This document shows positions 1 to 8,930 of a stretch of DNA of 64,000 bases, in pieces. The first letter of the stretch is position 1. Every line of letters starts with the position of its first letter. Made by a program: the position numbers and the translations under genes. Source of the stretch: Tabrizicola sp. Lineage in GTDB: Bacteria > Pseudomonadota > Alphaproteobacteria > Rhodobacterales > Rhodobacteraceae. The notes below the pieces were generated by a model. That model saw only the letters and a list, made by a program, of their open reading frames with translations, made no database searches and was not told the DNA's origin. Location of the stretch: assembly GCF_016792905.1 (NCBI RefSeq), contig NZ_JAEULP010000088.1, positions 115,929-179,928 of the forward strand, written 5' to 3'.

Positions 1-60
1 GGGCATGACGGGGGCTTCGGACAGACGGCAGTCTGAAGATGTCAGCAGGGAGAGGCCGGA

Positions 61-1497
61 ATGATCGGAGATCTTGGCGCAGCCGACGCAACCGAACTGG
101 CGGCAATGGTCGCACGCCGCGAATTATCGCCAAGTGAACTGCTGGATGCGGCGCTGGCTGCGGTCGAGGCGCGAAATCCTGCGATCAACGCGGTGGTGCT
201 GGTGCAGGAGGGCGTGGCGCGGAAGGCGATTGCCGAGGGCCTGCCGCCGGGACCCTTCCGGGGGGTGCCGTTCCTGATCAAGGACCTGGGCTGCGAGGCG
301 AAGGATTTCCCGTCGCACAACGGCTCGCGCCTGTTCGCGAACACGGTTTACCCCGGCGATTCCGCGATCTTCGAGCGGATCAGGGCGACGGGGGTCGTGA
401 CTTTCGGGCGCACGACCAGCCCCGAGGGCGGGGTTGGTACGGTGACGGAAGCGGCGGTCTACGGCGGGCCGACACGGAACCCGTGGAACCTTGACCATAC
501 CTCCGGCGGGTCCTCCGGGGGGGCGGGGGCGGCGGTGGCGGCGGGGATCGTCGCCATGGCGCATGGGTCCGACGGGGGCGGGTCGGTGCGGATACCGGCC
601 TCGTCCTGCGGGCTGTTCGGGTTCAAGCCGACGCGGGCGCGGCTGCCGGACGGGCCTTATGCGGGCGAAGGCTGGGCGGGCATGGCGATCGACGGGTTCC
701 TGACGCGGTCGGTCCGCGACACGGCGGTGATGCTGGACGCCTGCGCGGGGCCGGACCTGGGCGCACCCTATGTAGCGCCGCCGCTCCACCATGGCCATGC
801 GGCAGCGATCAGTCGTCCGCCGCGCCGGTTGCGGGTGGCGATCTGCGACACCACGCTGACCGGCGCACCGATCCATCCCGAGGTGGCCGAGGCGGTACGG
901 GCCGCCGGGCGCCTGCTGGAATCGCTTGGCCATGCGATCGAACCGGCGCGGCCCGACGCGGATGTGCCGATGATGATGCGGGCCTGGACGGACATCGTCG
1001 GTGTCGGCACGGCCCTGTCGATCCGGTCGAAACTGGGCGACCGTGCTCCGCGCGCAGAGGAGGTGGAGGGCGTCAGCCGGGGCGCCTGGGCACATGCGCA
1101 GGGGCTGCATCCGACACGCTACCTGCAGGCGGTCGGCGAGATCCACGCCTTTGGCCGCCAGATGGCCGGGTTCTTCGACCGGGGGCCGGATGTGCTGCTG
1201 ACGGCCACGCTGGCCGAGCCGCCGGCCAGGGTCGGTCGCTTCACGCCGACGACCGAGGACTATGTCGCCTATCGCACCGGCCCGCAGGGCATCTTCGCCT
1301 ACTCGCCGTTCTGCGCCGCGTTCAACGCCAGCGGCCAGCCCGCCGCCTCGCTGCCTCTCGGCTGGTCCTCGGACGGGTTGCCGATCGGCGTCCATCTGGC
1401 GGCAGGCTATGGCGAGGATGAGCTTCTGATCAGTCTCTGCGCAGAAGTCGAGCGCGCGGCCCCCTGGACGGCAAAGCGCGCACCCGTGGCGGGGTGA
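61..1497 (+). CDS. Amidase (amidase signature family)
   Basis: A 478-residue hydrolase of the amidase signature family, which cleaves carboxamide bonds with a Ser-cisSer-Lys triad. The visible triad is Lys74 (in FLIKDLG), the GGSSGG motif near residues 149-154 and the nucleophile Ser175 in [10 protein letters not shown]. Length is normal for the family. The ATG is preceded by AGGGAGAGG about 8 bases upstream. It lies 77 bases before a polyamine-type ABC importer, and a second amidase closes that operon, so the pair probably processes an imported or related amide. The true substrate cannot be read from sequence. The 60 bases to its left hold no complete gene. Confidence 0.92.
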   Translation: MIGDLGAADATELAAMVARRELSPSELLDAALAAVEARNPAINAVVLVQEGVARKAIAEGLPPGPFRGVPFLIKDLGCEAKDFPSHNGSRLFANTVYPGDSAIFERIRATGVVTFGRTTSPEGGVGTVTEAAVYGGPTRNPWNLDHTSGGSSGGAGAAVAAGIVAMAHGSDGGGSVRIPASSCGLFGFKPTRARLPDGPYAGEGWAGMAIDGFLTRSVRDTAVMLDACAGPDLGAPYVAPPLHHGHAAAISRPPRRLRVAICDTTLTGAPIHPEVAEAVRAAGRLLESLGHAIEPARPDADVPMMMRAWTDIVGVGTALSIRSKLGDRAPRAEEVEGVSRGAWAHAQGLHPTRYLQAVGEIHAFGRQMAGFFDRGPDVLLTATLAEPPARVGRFTPTTEDYVAYRTGPQGIFAYSPFCAAFNASGQPAASLPLGWSSDGLPIGVHLAAGYGEDELLISLCAEVERAAPWTAKRAPVAG

Positions 1498-1541
1498 CGC
1501 GGAAGGAATCGCTTGTCAGCGCAGAATTGCTCGGATCAATA

Positions 1542-1550
1542 TGATCAAAT
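1542..1550. promoter_or_regulatory. Candidate operator TGATCAAAT upstream of potA
   Basis: The amidase-potA gap is locally AT-rich and contains GATCAATATGATCAAAT at 1534-1550. The 9-base string TGATCAAAT occurs again at 52003-52011, upstream of the glutamine-synthetase cluster. A shared regulator is inferred; no binding protein can be named from the sequence. Confidence 0.4.
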
Positions 1551-1574
1551 ATGGGGAGTCGAAGGGGGACGACC

Positions 1575-2639
1575 GTGGCCGATGAGGTGACGATCTCTGC
1601 CCGGAATGTCGTGAAGGCCTTCGGGCAGGGCGCAGCTACGGTGCGGGCGCTGGACGACGTTTCGGTGGACATCCGGCGGGGAGAGTTCTTCACGCTTCTG
1701 GGGCCCTCGGGCTGCGGCAAGACCACGCTTCTGCGGCTGATCGCGGGCTTCGAGATGCCGACCGACGGCACGATCCTCTTGGACGGGACCGACATCACCA
1801 CGCTGCCGCCGAACCGGCGGCCGGTGAACACGGTGTTCCAGAGCTATGCGCTGTTTCCGCACCTGACGGTGGCGCAGAACATCGCCTTCGGGCTGGAGAT
1901 GCTGGGTAAGCCCGCTGCGGAAGTGAAGACGCGGACGGCGCAAATGCTGGCGCTGGTCAAGCTCGACGCGATGGCGGGGCGCAAGACCAGCCAGCTTTCG
2001 GGCGGGCAGCAGCAGCGGGTGGCACTGGCCCGCGCTCTGGCGCCGCAGCCGAAGGTGCTCTTGCTCGACGAGCCGCTGAGCGCACTGGACCTGAAGCTGC
2101 GCAAGGAGATGCAGATCGAGCTGAAGCGGTTGCAGCTGGAGACCGGCATCACCTTCATCTTCGTCACCCATGACCAGGAAGAAGCCCTGACCATGTCCGA
2201 CCGCATCGCGGTGATGAGTGCGGGCAAGATCCAGCAGGTCGGCACGGCGAAGGACATCTACATCCACCCGAAGAACCGCTTCGTCGCCAGCTTCATCGGC
2301 GAAACCAACTTCCTGACCGGCGCCGCCGAAGACAGCACGCTGCGCCTTGGCACCGGGGAACGGATCGACGTGCCGGGTCTGCGGGCGGGTGGAAGCGCAA
2401 CCGTCAGCGTGCGACCGGAGCAGTTGCGTCTCGGCAAGGCGGAAGACGGCGGGTTGCAGGCCAAGGTCAGGACGCTGGTCTATTTCGGCACCGACACGCA
2501 TTGCCATCTTGCGCTTGCCGACGGCACCGAGGTCGTCGCGCGCCTGCAAAGCCCGGCCACGGGCGAGGCTGGTCTGTCCGAGGGGCAGGAGGTCGGCGTG
2601 AGCTTTGCCAAGGGCGCCGTGCAGCGGGTGGAGGACTGA
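1575..2639 (+). CDS. potA: Polyamine-type ABC transporter ATP-binding protein
   Basis: ATPase subunit of a spermidine/putrescine-type importer on the cytoplasmic membrane. It has Walker A GPSGCGKTTLLR, ABC signature [15 protein letters not shown], Walker B VLLLDEPLSALD, the H-loop VTHDQEEAL, and a C-terminal TOBE-like region (about residues 270-354) as in PotA. I chose the GTG at 1575 because GAAGGGGG lies about 7 bases upstream. An in-frame ATG at 1551 would add eight residues and lacks a Shine-Dalgarno sequence. Its stop overlaps the potB start (TGATG), so the genes are translationally coupled. Confidence 0.93.
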   Translation: MADEVTISARNVVKAFGQGAATVRALDDVSVDIRRGEFFTLLGPSGCGKTTLLRLIAGFEMPTDGTILLDGTDITTLPPNRRPVNTVFQSYALFPHLTVAQNIAFGLEMLGKPAAEVKTRTAQMLALVKLDAMAGRKTSQLSGGQQQRVALARALAPQPKVLLLDEPLSALDLKLRKEMQIELKRLQLETGITFIFVTHDQEEALTMSDRIAVMSAGKIQQVGTAKDIYIHPKNRFVASFIGETNFLTGAAEDSTLRLGTGERIDVPGLRAGGSATVSVRPEQLRLGKAEDGGLQAKVRTLVYFGTDTHCHLALADGTEVVARLQSPATGEAGLSEGQEVGVSFAKGAVQRVED

Positions 2640-3547
2640 TGAGCCCCGCCGAGGAAACCGCCGTCCGGGATCAGGTGCGCAGCGCCTGGTATCTGTCGGC
2701 CCCGGCGCTTGCGGTGCTGACCCTGGCGGCGGTCGGCCCCTTGCTGATCGTGCTGGTCTATTCCTTCCTGACCCCCGGCACGCATGGCAACATCGAATGG
2801 ATCTTCAGCCTGGAGGGATGGCGCGGCGTCCTCTTTGAATACGACATCTTCGACGACACGCTGAAGCTGGCCGACGGCAACCTGACGATCTTCTGGCGGT
2901 CGGTGAAACTGTCCTTCGTGACCACGGTGCTGACCTTCATCGTGGGCTTTCCGACCGCCTGGTTCATCGCGACGCGACCGACGAAGGCCCGGGCGGCCTG
3001 GCTGTTCCTGATCACCATTCCCTTCTGGACCAACCTTCTGATCCGGACCTTCGCCATCAACCAGATCATCCGCAACGAGGGCGTTCTGAACACTCTCCTT
3101 TTGAAAGCCGGGGTGATCTCGACGCCGATCCAGCTGACCTATACCGATACCGCTCTGCTGATCGGGATGGTCTATGTCTATTTGCCGCTGATGGTGCTGC
3201 CGCTCTTCGCGACCATCGACCGCTTCGACATGCGGCTTCTGGAGGCGGGCTACGACCTTTACGCAAGCCGCTGGCAGGTGCTGCGCCGGGTGATCCTGCC
3301 GATCATCAAGCCGGGGATCATCGCGGGCTCGATCCTGGTCTTCATCCCCTGCCTTGGCGCCTATGTGACCCCGCGCATCCTGGGCGGCGGCAAGAACATG
3401 ATGATCGGCAACTTCATCGAGCTGCAATTCGGCCAGGGCAAGAACTGGCCGCTGGGCGCGGCGCTGTCGGTGGCGCTGCTGGTGATCGTGACCATCGCCC
3501 TCCTCGTCTATGTCCGCACCATCAGCGGGGAGCGCAAGAATGGCTAG
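2639..3547 (+). CDS. potB: Polyamine-type ABC transporter permease (PotB/PotH-like)
   Basis: 302-residue inner-membrane permease. There is a long first hydrophobic segment (LAVLTLAAVGPLLIVLVYSF), several further membrane helices, and the cytoplasmic EAA-type loop LEAGYDLYASRWQVLRRVILP followed by IIKPGI, which contacts the ATPase. The ATG at 2639 overlaps the potA stop. Its 3' end overlaps potC by 8 bases. The order ATPase-permease-permease-binding protein is the standard pot arrangement. Confidence 0.92.
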   Translation: MSPAEETAVRDQVRSAWYLSAPALAVLTLAAVGPLLIVLVYSFLTPGTHGNIEWIFSLEGWRGVLFEYDIFDDTLKLADGNLTIFWRSVKLSFVTTVLTFIVGFPTAWFIATRPTKARAAWLFLITIPFWTNLLIRTFAINQIIRNEGVLNTLLLKAGVISTPIQLTYTDTALLIGMVYVYLPLMVLPLFATIDRFDMRLLEAGYDLYASRWQVLRRVILPIIKPGIIAGSILVFIPCLGAYVTPRILGGGKNMMIGNFIELQFGQGKNWPLGAALSVALLVIVTIALLVYVRTISGERKNG

Positions 3548-4346
3548 GCGGCGTGATTTCGCGGTGAACGACCTGCCGGGCGCGACGCTGATCTCGATGC
3601 TCGTCTTCATCGGGCTTTACGCCCCGATCCTGGTCCTGATCGTTTATTCCTTCAACGCGGGCGACAGCGTGGCCAAGTGGCAGGGCTGGTCGCTGGACTG
3701 GTATCGCACCGCCTGGGCCAACGACGAGGTCAAGGCCGCGACCTGGGTCAGCCTGGTGGTCGCCACCGGGGCTGCGGTCCTGTCGACGGCGCTGGCCACG
3801 ATGGCGGCCCTTGGCACGACCCGGCGACCGGCATTCCGGGGACAGACCTTCATCTACGTGATGATCAACCAGCCGCTGATGGTGCCGGAAATCGTGACGG
3901 CAGTGGCGCTGCTGCTGGTGACGGCGGCGATCAAGAAGGCCACCGGCTACAGCGGCCTTGGCTATCTGATCGTGGCCCATGCCGCCTTCTGCATTCCCTT
4001 CGCCTATCTGCCGATCCGCGCCCGGCTGGAGGGGATGGACCTGACGCTCGAAACCGCGGCCTCGGACCTGTACGCCAGCCGCTGGCAGACGTTCCGGCGC
4101 GTCACCCTGCCCCTCTTGATGCCCGGCATCCTGGCGGGGGCTATGCTGGCCTTCGTGACCTCGCTGGATGACGTGGTGATCACCGAATTCATCAAGTCGC
4201 CCGGACAGGACACGCTGCCGACCTATATGCTTGGCCAGCTGCGCCGGGCGATGAAGCCGGACGTGAACGCGATCTCGACACTTCTTCTGGCGCTGACGCT
4301 GGTGCTGCTGTCGGCGTTCTTCCTACTGACCCGAAACCGCAAGTGA
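3540..4346 (+). CDS. potC: Polyamine-type ABC transporter permease (PotC/PotI-like)
   Basis: 268-residue second permease of the importer. It has an N-terminal membrane segment (LISMLVFIGLYAPILVLIVY), several more helices and an EAA loop (ETAASDLYASRWQTFRRVTLP). The SLDDVVITEF segment near the C-terminal side is typical of PotC-type permeases. The ATG at 3540 lies inside the end of potB in another frame, so expression is probably coupled. Confidence 0.92.
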   Translation: MARRRDFAVNDLPGATLISMLVFIGLYAPILVLIVYSFNAGDSVAKWQGWSLDWYRTAWANDEVKAATWVSLVVATGAAVLSTALATMAALGTTRRPAFRGQTFIYVMINQPLMVPEIVTAVALLLVTAAIKKATGYSGLGYLIVAHAAFCIPFAYLPIRARLEGMDLTLETAASDLYASRWQTFRRVTLPLLMPGILAGAMLAFVTSLDDVVITEFIKSPGQDTLPTYMLGQLRRAMKPDVNAISTLLLALTLVLLSAFFLLTRNRK

Positions 4347-4392
4347 CCTGCGGGTGAAGCTGCAGGCAATGATCCAACTGAAGGAGACACCG

Positions 4393-5418
4393 ATGAAGAC
4401 ACTGCTTGGCGCTGTTGCGCTCATGATGGCGGGAACCGCCCTCGCCCATGCCGAGGGCGAGCTGTTCCTTTACAACTGGGGCAACTACACCAGCCCCGAC
4501 ATGATCAAGAAGTTCGAGGACAAGTATCAGGTCAAGGTAACGATCACCGACTTCGACTCGAACGACACCGCGCTGGCCAAGGTCGAGGCGGGCGCCTCGG
4601 GCTTCGACCTCGTCGTCCCCTCGGCGGGTTTCGTCGGCATCTATGCCGAAAAGGGCCTGATCCAGAAGCTCGACCTGTCCAAGCTGCCGAACCACAAGAA
4701 CATCGCCCCCGAATGGCTGGATGTCGCCTGGGATCCGGGCCGGGAATGGAGCGTTCCGTGGCAGTGGGGATCGACGGGCATGTCGGTCAACGTCAAGGAC
4801 TATGCCGGTGACATCAACACCAGCGACATCTTCCTGAACCCGCCGGCCGAGCTGGAAGGCAAGATCAACGTCATCCCGGAAATGGGCGACGTGCTGGCGC
4901 TGGCGACGATGTGGGCGGGCGGCACGGTCTGCTCGGAAGACCCGGAAGTGATGAAGAAGGTCCGCGACGCCCTGCTGGCCGCGAAGCCCAAGTGGATGTC
5001 GATGGACTATTCCACCGTCGAGAAGATGATCAACCACGACTACGCCGCGACCGTCGACTGGAACGGGTCCGCGATGCGGGCGCGGCTGGGCAACCCCGAC
5101 GTGGCCTATGGCTATCCGAAGGAAGGCTATGGCCTGTGGATGGACAACGTTGTGCTCTTGTCGGACGCGAAGAACGTCGACAACGCCTATCTGTTCCTCG
5201 ATTTCATCATGGACCCGGAAAACGCGGCGATGCTGTCGGCCTTTGCTCGCTATGGCAACGGCATCGCCGGATCGGACGCCTTCATGCCGGAGGACATGAA
5301 AACCGCGCCCGAGATCGTGCCGCCGGCCGAATTTGCCGCCAAGGGCCAGTTCGTGACCGTCTGCACCGGCAAGGCGCTGGAGTACCAGACCGCGATCTGG
5401 ACCGAACTGCAGAAGTAA
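4393..5418 (+). CDS. potD: Polyamine-type ABC transporter substrate-binding protein
   Basis: 341-residue periplasmic binding protein. A signal peptide covers about residues 1-20 (MKTLLGAVALMMAGTALAHA), and the mature protein begins EGELFLYNWGNY, the characteristic start of PotD/PotF proteins. I chose the ATG at 4393 because AAGGAG stands 6 bases upstream; upstream in-frame codons would spoil the signal peptide. The ligand (putrescine, spermidine or another cation) cannot be assigned from sequence. The neighbouring amidases suggest that an amide-linked polyamine is possible. Confidence 0.92.
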   Translation: MKTLLGAVALMMAGTALAHAEGELFLYNWGNYTSPDMIKKFEDKYQVKVTITDFDSNDTALAKVEAGASGFDLVVPSAGFVGIYAEKGLIQKLDLSKLPNHKNIAPEWLDVAWDPGREWSVPWQWGSTGMSVNVKDYAGDINTSDIFLNPPAELEGKINVIPEMGDVLALATMWAGGTVCSEDPEVMKKVRDALLAAKPKWMSMDYSTVEKMINHDYAATVDWNGSAMRARLGNPDVAYGYPKEGYGLWMDNVVLLSDAKNVDNAYLFLDFIMDPENAAMLSAFARYGNGIAGSDAFMPEDMKTAPEIVPPAEFAAKGQFVTVCTGKALEYQTAIWTELQK

Positions 5419-5444
5419 GGTCCGGCCCGCCTGTCGAACCGGCG

Positions 5445-5473
5445 AAGCGGGAGGGTGTCGCACCCTTCCGCTT
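5445..5473 (+). terminator. Stem-loop after potD
   Basis: A 13-base stem (5445-5457 with 5461-5473, one mismatch) around a TCG loop lies between potD and the second amidase. There is no clear U run, so it may protect the 3' end of the binding-protein message rather than terminate fully. Confidence 0.5.
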
Positions 5474-5506
5474 CCTGTGTTGAACATTACCGCCCGGAGG
5501 GTGCCC

Positions 5507-6931
5507 ATGCTGGAATGGTCGGCCACGGAACTGTCTGCCGCGATCCATGCGCGGCAGGTCGCACCGTCCGAGGTGATGGCGGCCTGGCTGGCGCAGGTCC
5601 GGGCGGTGAATGGCGCGATCAATGCAGTCATCTCGCTGCGCGATCCCGACGAATTGATGGCCGAGGCACGGGAGCTGGACGACGCAGCGCCGCAGGGCTG
5701 GCTGCACGGGATTCCCCTGCCGGTCAAGGAGCTGGTGGCCACGAAAGGGTTGCGGACGACCTGGGGGTCGCCCGTCTACGCGGACAATGTGCCCGCAAAG
5801 GACGATATTCTCGCGGCACGGATGCGGGCGGCGGGGGCGATATTCCCGGCCAAGACCAACGTGCCGGAATGGGGCCAGGGATCGCATTCCTTCAACCCGA
5901 TCTTTGGTGTCACCCGCAACCCCTATGAGCTGTCCCGCAGCGCGGGCGGCTCGTCCGGCGGGGCGGCGGCGGCGCTCGCCGCGCGGATGGCCTGGGTCGC
6001 GGATGGCAGCGACATGATGGGGTCGCTGCGCAATCCGGCCGGGTTCTGCAATGTCTATGGCCTGCGCCCGACCTGGGGCCTGGTGCCCGCGGATGCCGAG
6101 GGCGACACCTATCTTTCGACGCTTGCCACCGAAGGCCCGATGGCCCGGACGGTCGAGGATCTGGCGCGGCTTCTGATCGCGCAGGCGGGCGAGAACCCCG
6201 AGGTGCCCTTCCCCCGCCCGGTGCCCGACCTGCTGTCGGGGCTGGAACGGGGCGTCAAGGGGCTGCGCATCGGCTGGCTCGCCGACTGGGGCGGGGCCTA
6301 TGCGATGGAGCCGGGCATCCTCGACGCTTGCGAAAGCGGCCTGAGGGTGCTGGAGGATCTGGGCGCGGTGGTCGAACCCCTGCCCCCGCCCTTCCCGGCC
6401 GAGAAGCTCTGGTCGTCCTGGGTCACGCTCAGGGCGATGCTGAATGCGGGCGGCAAGCGCGCCCTGGTCGAGGACGCCGCCAAGCGCGCATTGACCAAGT
6501 CCGAGACGCTGTGGGAGATCGAGCAGGGCATGGGGCTCTCGGCACAGGCGGTCTACGAGGCGAGCGTGATCCGCAGCCGCTGGCACGCGCATGCGGCGCG
6601 GCTCTTCCGGCGTTTCGACGCCGTGGTTCTGCCCACGGCACAAGTTTGGCCCTTCCCGGTCGACTGGCGCTGGCCGGAAGCGATCAACGGGCAGAAGATG
6701 GACACCTATCACCGCTGGATGGAGGTGGTGGTGCCTGCGAGCCTGATCGGCCTGCCCGCCCTGTCGGTGCCGGTCGGCTTTTCGCCCGAGGGGCTGCCCT
6801 CGGGAATGCAGATCATGGGACGGTCTGGCGATGATGCCGGAGTGCTTGCCATCGGCCAGGCCTACCACCGCGCGACCGAGTGGCCACAGCGGCATCCGCC
6901 ACGGCTGGCCTCGCCGATCCCCTTGCGTTAA
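5507..6931 (+). CDS. Amidase (amidase signature family)
   Basis: 474-residue amidase, only distantly similar to the one at the start of the window. The likely triad is Lys74 (LPVKEL), the GGSSGG motif around residues 148-152, and Ser173 in DMMGSLRNPAG, where the usual GGS is MGS. The start at ATG 5507 is set by GGAGG six bases upstream; an earlier in-frame codon at 5477 lies inside the preceding spacer. It follows the pot stem-loop and may be a partly separate transcript. The presence of two amidases beside one importer suggests import and hydrolysis of an amide, but this is inference. Confidence 0.9.
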   Translation: MLEWSATELSAAIHARQVAPSEVMAAWLAQVRAVNGAINAVISLRDPDELMAEARELDDAAPQGWLHGIPLPVKELVATKGLRTTWGSPVYADNVPAKDDILAARMRAAGAIFPAKTNVPEWGQGSHSFNPIFGVTRNPYELSRSAGGSSGGAAAALAARMAWVADGSDMMGSLRNPAGFCNVYGLRPTWGLVPADAEGDTYLSTLATEGPMARTVEDLARLLIAQAGENPEVPFPRPVPDLLSGLERGVKGLRIGWLADWGGAYAMEPGILDACESGLRVLEDLGAVVEPLPPPFPAEKLWSSWVTLRAMLNAGGKRALVEDAAKRALTKSETLWEIEQGMGLSAQAVYEASVIRSRWHAHAARLFRRFDAVVLPTAQVWPFPVDWRWPEAINGQKMDTYHRWMEVVVPASLIGLPALSVPVGFSPEGLPSGMQIMGRSGDDAGVLAIGQAYHRATEWPQRHPPRLASPIPLR

Positions 6932-6955
6932 GCCTTGGCGAAACAGGAGGCCGGG

Positions 6956-7666
6956 ATGATCCTTGGGCATATCGGGGCGCGCAAGGGCTCGAAGGGCGTG
7001 CCGGGCAAGAACTTTCGCCTGATCTGCGGCAAGCCGCTGATCGACTGGTCGCTGGACCAGCTTTTCGCCAATCCCCGGGTCGGCGCGGTCGTGGTCTCGA
7101 CCGATGACGAGGCGATCCATGACCATGCCGTCCGGCGTGGCGCGCTGGAGATCGGCCTGCGCCCGGCCGAACTTGCCACCGACACTGCGCCGAAATGGGG
7201 GGTCTGGCAGCACGCGCTTGCCGCAAGCGAAGCGATCACCGGGCCGGTTTCGGCCTTTCTCGACCTCGATTGCACCTCACCGCTGCGTCTGCCGGAAGAT
7301 ATCGACGGAGCGCTCACACTTTACGAAACCGAACATCCAGATATGGTCATGAGCGTGTGCGAGGCGCGGAAGAATCCATATTTCAACCTTGTGGAACCGG
7401 ATGCGACCGGAGCGCTGCATGTGTCAAAACCGTTGCCCGGAGGGGTCTGGGCGCGGCAGGATGCGCCGGTGGTCTACGAGCATGTCGGCATGGTCTATGT
7501 CGTTGACCCGCAATACCTGGCCCATGCAAGTACGATCTACGAAGGGCGGGTCATTCCCTATGTGCTGCCGAGCGAACGCTGCCACGACATCGACACGCCC
7601 TACGACATGCGGCTGGTCGAATTCCTGTTGTCCGAACAGCTGAAATCGGGCCTGGTCAAGGCCTGA
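6956..7666 (+). CDS. neuA: Acylneuraminate (nonulosonate) cytidylyltransferase
   Basis: 236-residue nucleotidyltransferase that activates a nonulosonic acid with CTP to the CMP-sugar. The N-terminal ARKGSKGVPGKN loop is the CTP-binding signature of NeuA/KdsB enzymes, followed by STDDEAI and the metal-binding DLDCTSP region. ATG 6956 is preceded by AGGAGG; a TTG at 6935 is possible but less likely. Its end overlaps the convergent Kdo-transferase gene by 11 bases. With neuB and neuC in the same block this supports sialic-type acid synthesis; the exact sugar is not determined. Confidence 0.88.
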   Translation: MILGHIGARKGSKGVPGKNFRLICGKPLIDWSLDQLFANPRVGAVVVSTDDEAIHDHAVRRGALEIGLRPAELATDTAPKWGVWQHALAASEAITGPVSAFLDLDCTSPLRLPEDIDGALTLYETEHPDMVMSVCEARKNPYFNLVEPDATGALHVSKPLPGGVWARQDAPVVYEHVGMVYVVDPQYLAHASTIYEGRVIPYVLPSERCHDIDTPYDMRLVEFLLSEQLKSGLVKA

Positions 7667-8930
7667 GCAGCGGCGCAATCGCCTGCACCGTCCGCGCTGC
7701 AGCACCCGAATGTGCCGCAACGAAGCGGGTGATGGTTTCCGGTGCCGGGTCGGGCCAGTTCATCACATCGGCCACCAGTCGTTCGGCGCTGGTTTGCAGG
7801 CAGACCCCGGCGGCAATCGCCTCGACGGCCGGGTATTCGATGGTCTGGATGTGGGGCCCGACGATCACCGGGCGTCGCAGCGCCAGGGGCTCGATGATGT
7901 TGTGCGAGCCCTTCGGCTGGAACCCGCCGCCCACGACAACCCGGTCGGCCAGCGAGAGGTAGAAATACATCTCGCCAAGCGAATCTCCCAGCAGTACATC
8001 CACTGGCGCGAAATCCCTCCGGATAAAATCCGCCGTCAGGTCCACACTGCGTCGCGCCACACGGACGCCAAGCCCGTCGAGCAGCCTTGCCACGTCGTCG
8101 AAGCGCTCCGGCGCCCGCGGAATGAACAGGATCAGCGGCGGGTTTTCGGTCGCGAGGATGGCCTGGGTGGCAGACAGGAAAAGCGCCTCTTCCGGTTCCG
8201 TCACCGAAGCGAAGGCGATGATCCGGCGTGATCCGGCAAGGCCGGTGCGCAATCTTGCGCCCGCAGCCAGTTGCTCCGCCGGGATTGGCTGGTCGAAGCG
8301 CAATTCGCCCGTCACCGTGATATTGGACACCCCGACCGAAGCGAAGCGTTCCGCTTGCAGGTCCGACTTCACCAGCGCCCCGGCAAATCCGCGCATCAGG
8401 GCAGGCCGGACCCCGAACCGGGCGTCGCGCGCCATGGAGTCGGACGGATACTGCGCGTTGCACATCAAAAGCGGCACGCGAGCCTTCCGCGCGGCAAAGA
8501 TCATCCGGGGCCAGATTTCGATTTCCATTACCAACCCGAGCTTTGGCCGGAAGGCGCGGAAGAAGCCGCGATAGGCCCAGGTCGTTTCGAAGGGCACCCA
8601 GACGGCGACAAGCCGACCAGAAGCGATTTCGGGGGCGAAGACACGCTCTGCCTCCCGTCGGCCGGCAGGGGTAAAATGGGTGGTGACGACCACCTCTCCC
8701 CGATCGAGCAGCGCACGCACCAGCGGCACGGCCGATCGTATCTCGCCAAGGCTCACGGCATGGATCCAGACCGCGCCGGGCAGGCGGGGCCGGTAGCGAC
8801 CGAAGCGCTCGCCCAGATGCCGGGCATAGAGCGGGTCCTTGCGACCGCGTTTCCAGAGGTAGATCAGGACCACGGGCAGGCCGATATGCCAGAGGGCCGA
8901 CCAGAGCCGCAGGAAGAGCCAGAGCCTCAT
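7656..8930 (-). CDS. waaA: 3-deoxy-D-manno-octulosonic acid transferase (WaaA-like)
   Basis: 424-residue glycosyltransferase of the Kdo-transferase family. It has an N-terminal hydrophobic anchor (about residues 5-27), HLGERFGRY, then WIHAVSLGE with the candidate catalytic Glu63, and in the C-terminal half the donor-binding region LLGDSLGEMYFYLSLADRVVVGG is recognisable by its GDSLGEM core. Known enzymes transfer Kdo from CMP-Kdo to lipid A. It overlaps the upstream paralogue by 4 bases (ATGA). Whether this copy or its neighbour is the lipid A enzyme is unresolved. Confidence 0.85.
   Translation of the reverse strand: MRLWLFLRLWSALWHIGLPVVLIYLWKRGRKDPLYARHLGERFGRYRPRLPGAVWIHAVSLGEIRSAVPLVRALLDRGEVVVTTHFTPAGRREAERVFAPEIASGRLVAVWVPFETTWAYRGFFRAFRPKLGLVMEIEIWPRMIFAARKARVPLLMCNAQYPSDSMARDARFGVRPALMRGFAGALVKSDLQAERFASVGVSNITVTGELRFDQPIPAEQLAAGARLRTGLAGSRRIIAFASVTEPEEALFLSATQAILATENPPLILFIPRAPERFDDVARLLDGLGVRVARRSVDLTADFIRRDFAPVDVLLGDSLGEMYFYLSLADRVVVGGGFQPKGSHNIIEPLALRRPVIVGPHIQTIEYPAVEAIAAGVCLQTSAERLVADVMNWPDPAPETITRFVAAHSGAAARTVQAIAPLLRP

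Noticed and set aside
1-60. Possible end of a gene left of the window
   Set aside because: TGA codons occur, but too few bases are present to support a coding frame.
61-6931. Urea or allophanate pathway assignment for the two amidases
   Set aside because: Allophanate hydrolases have an extra C-terminal domain and other neighbours; both proteins here are of plain amidase length.
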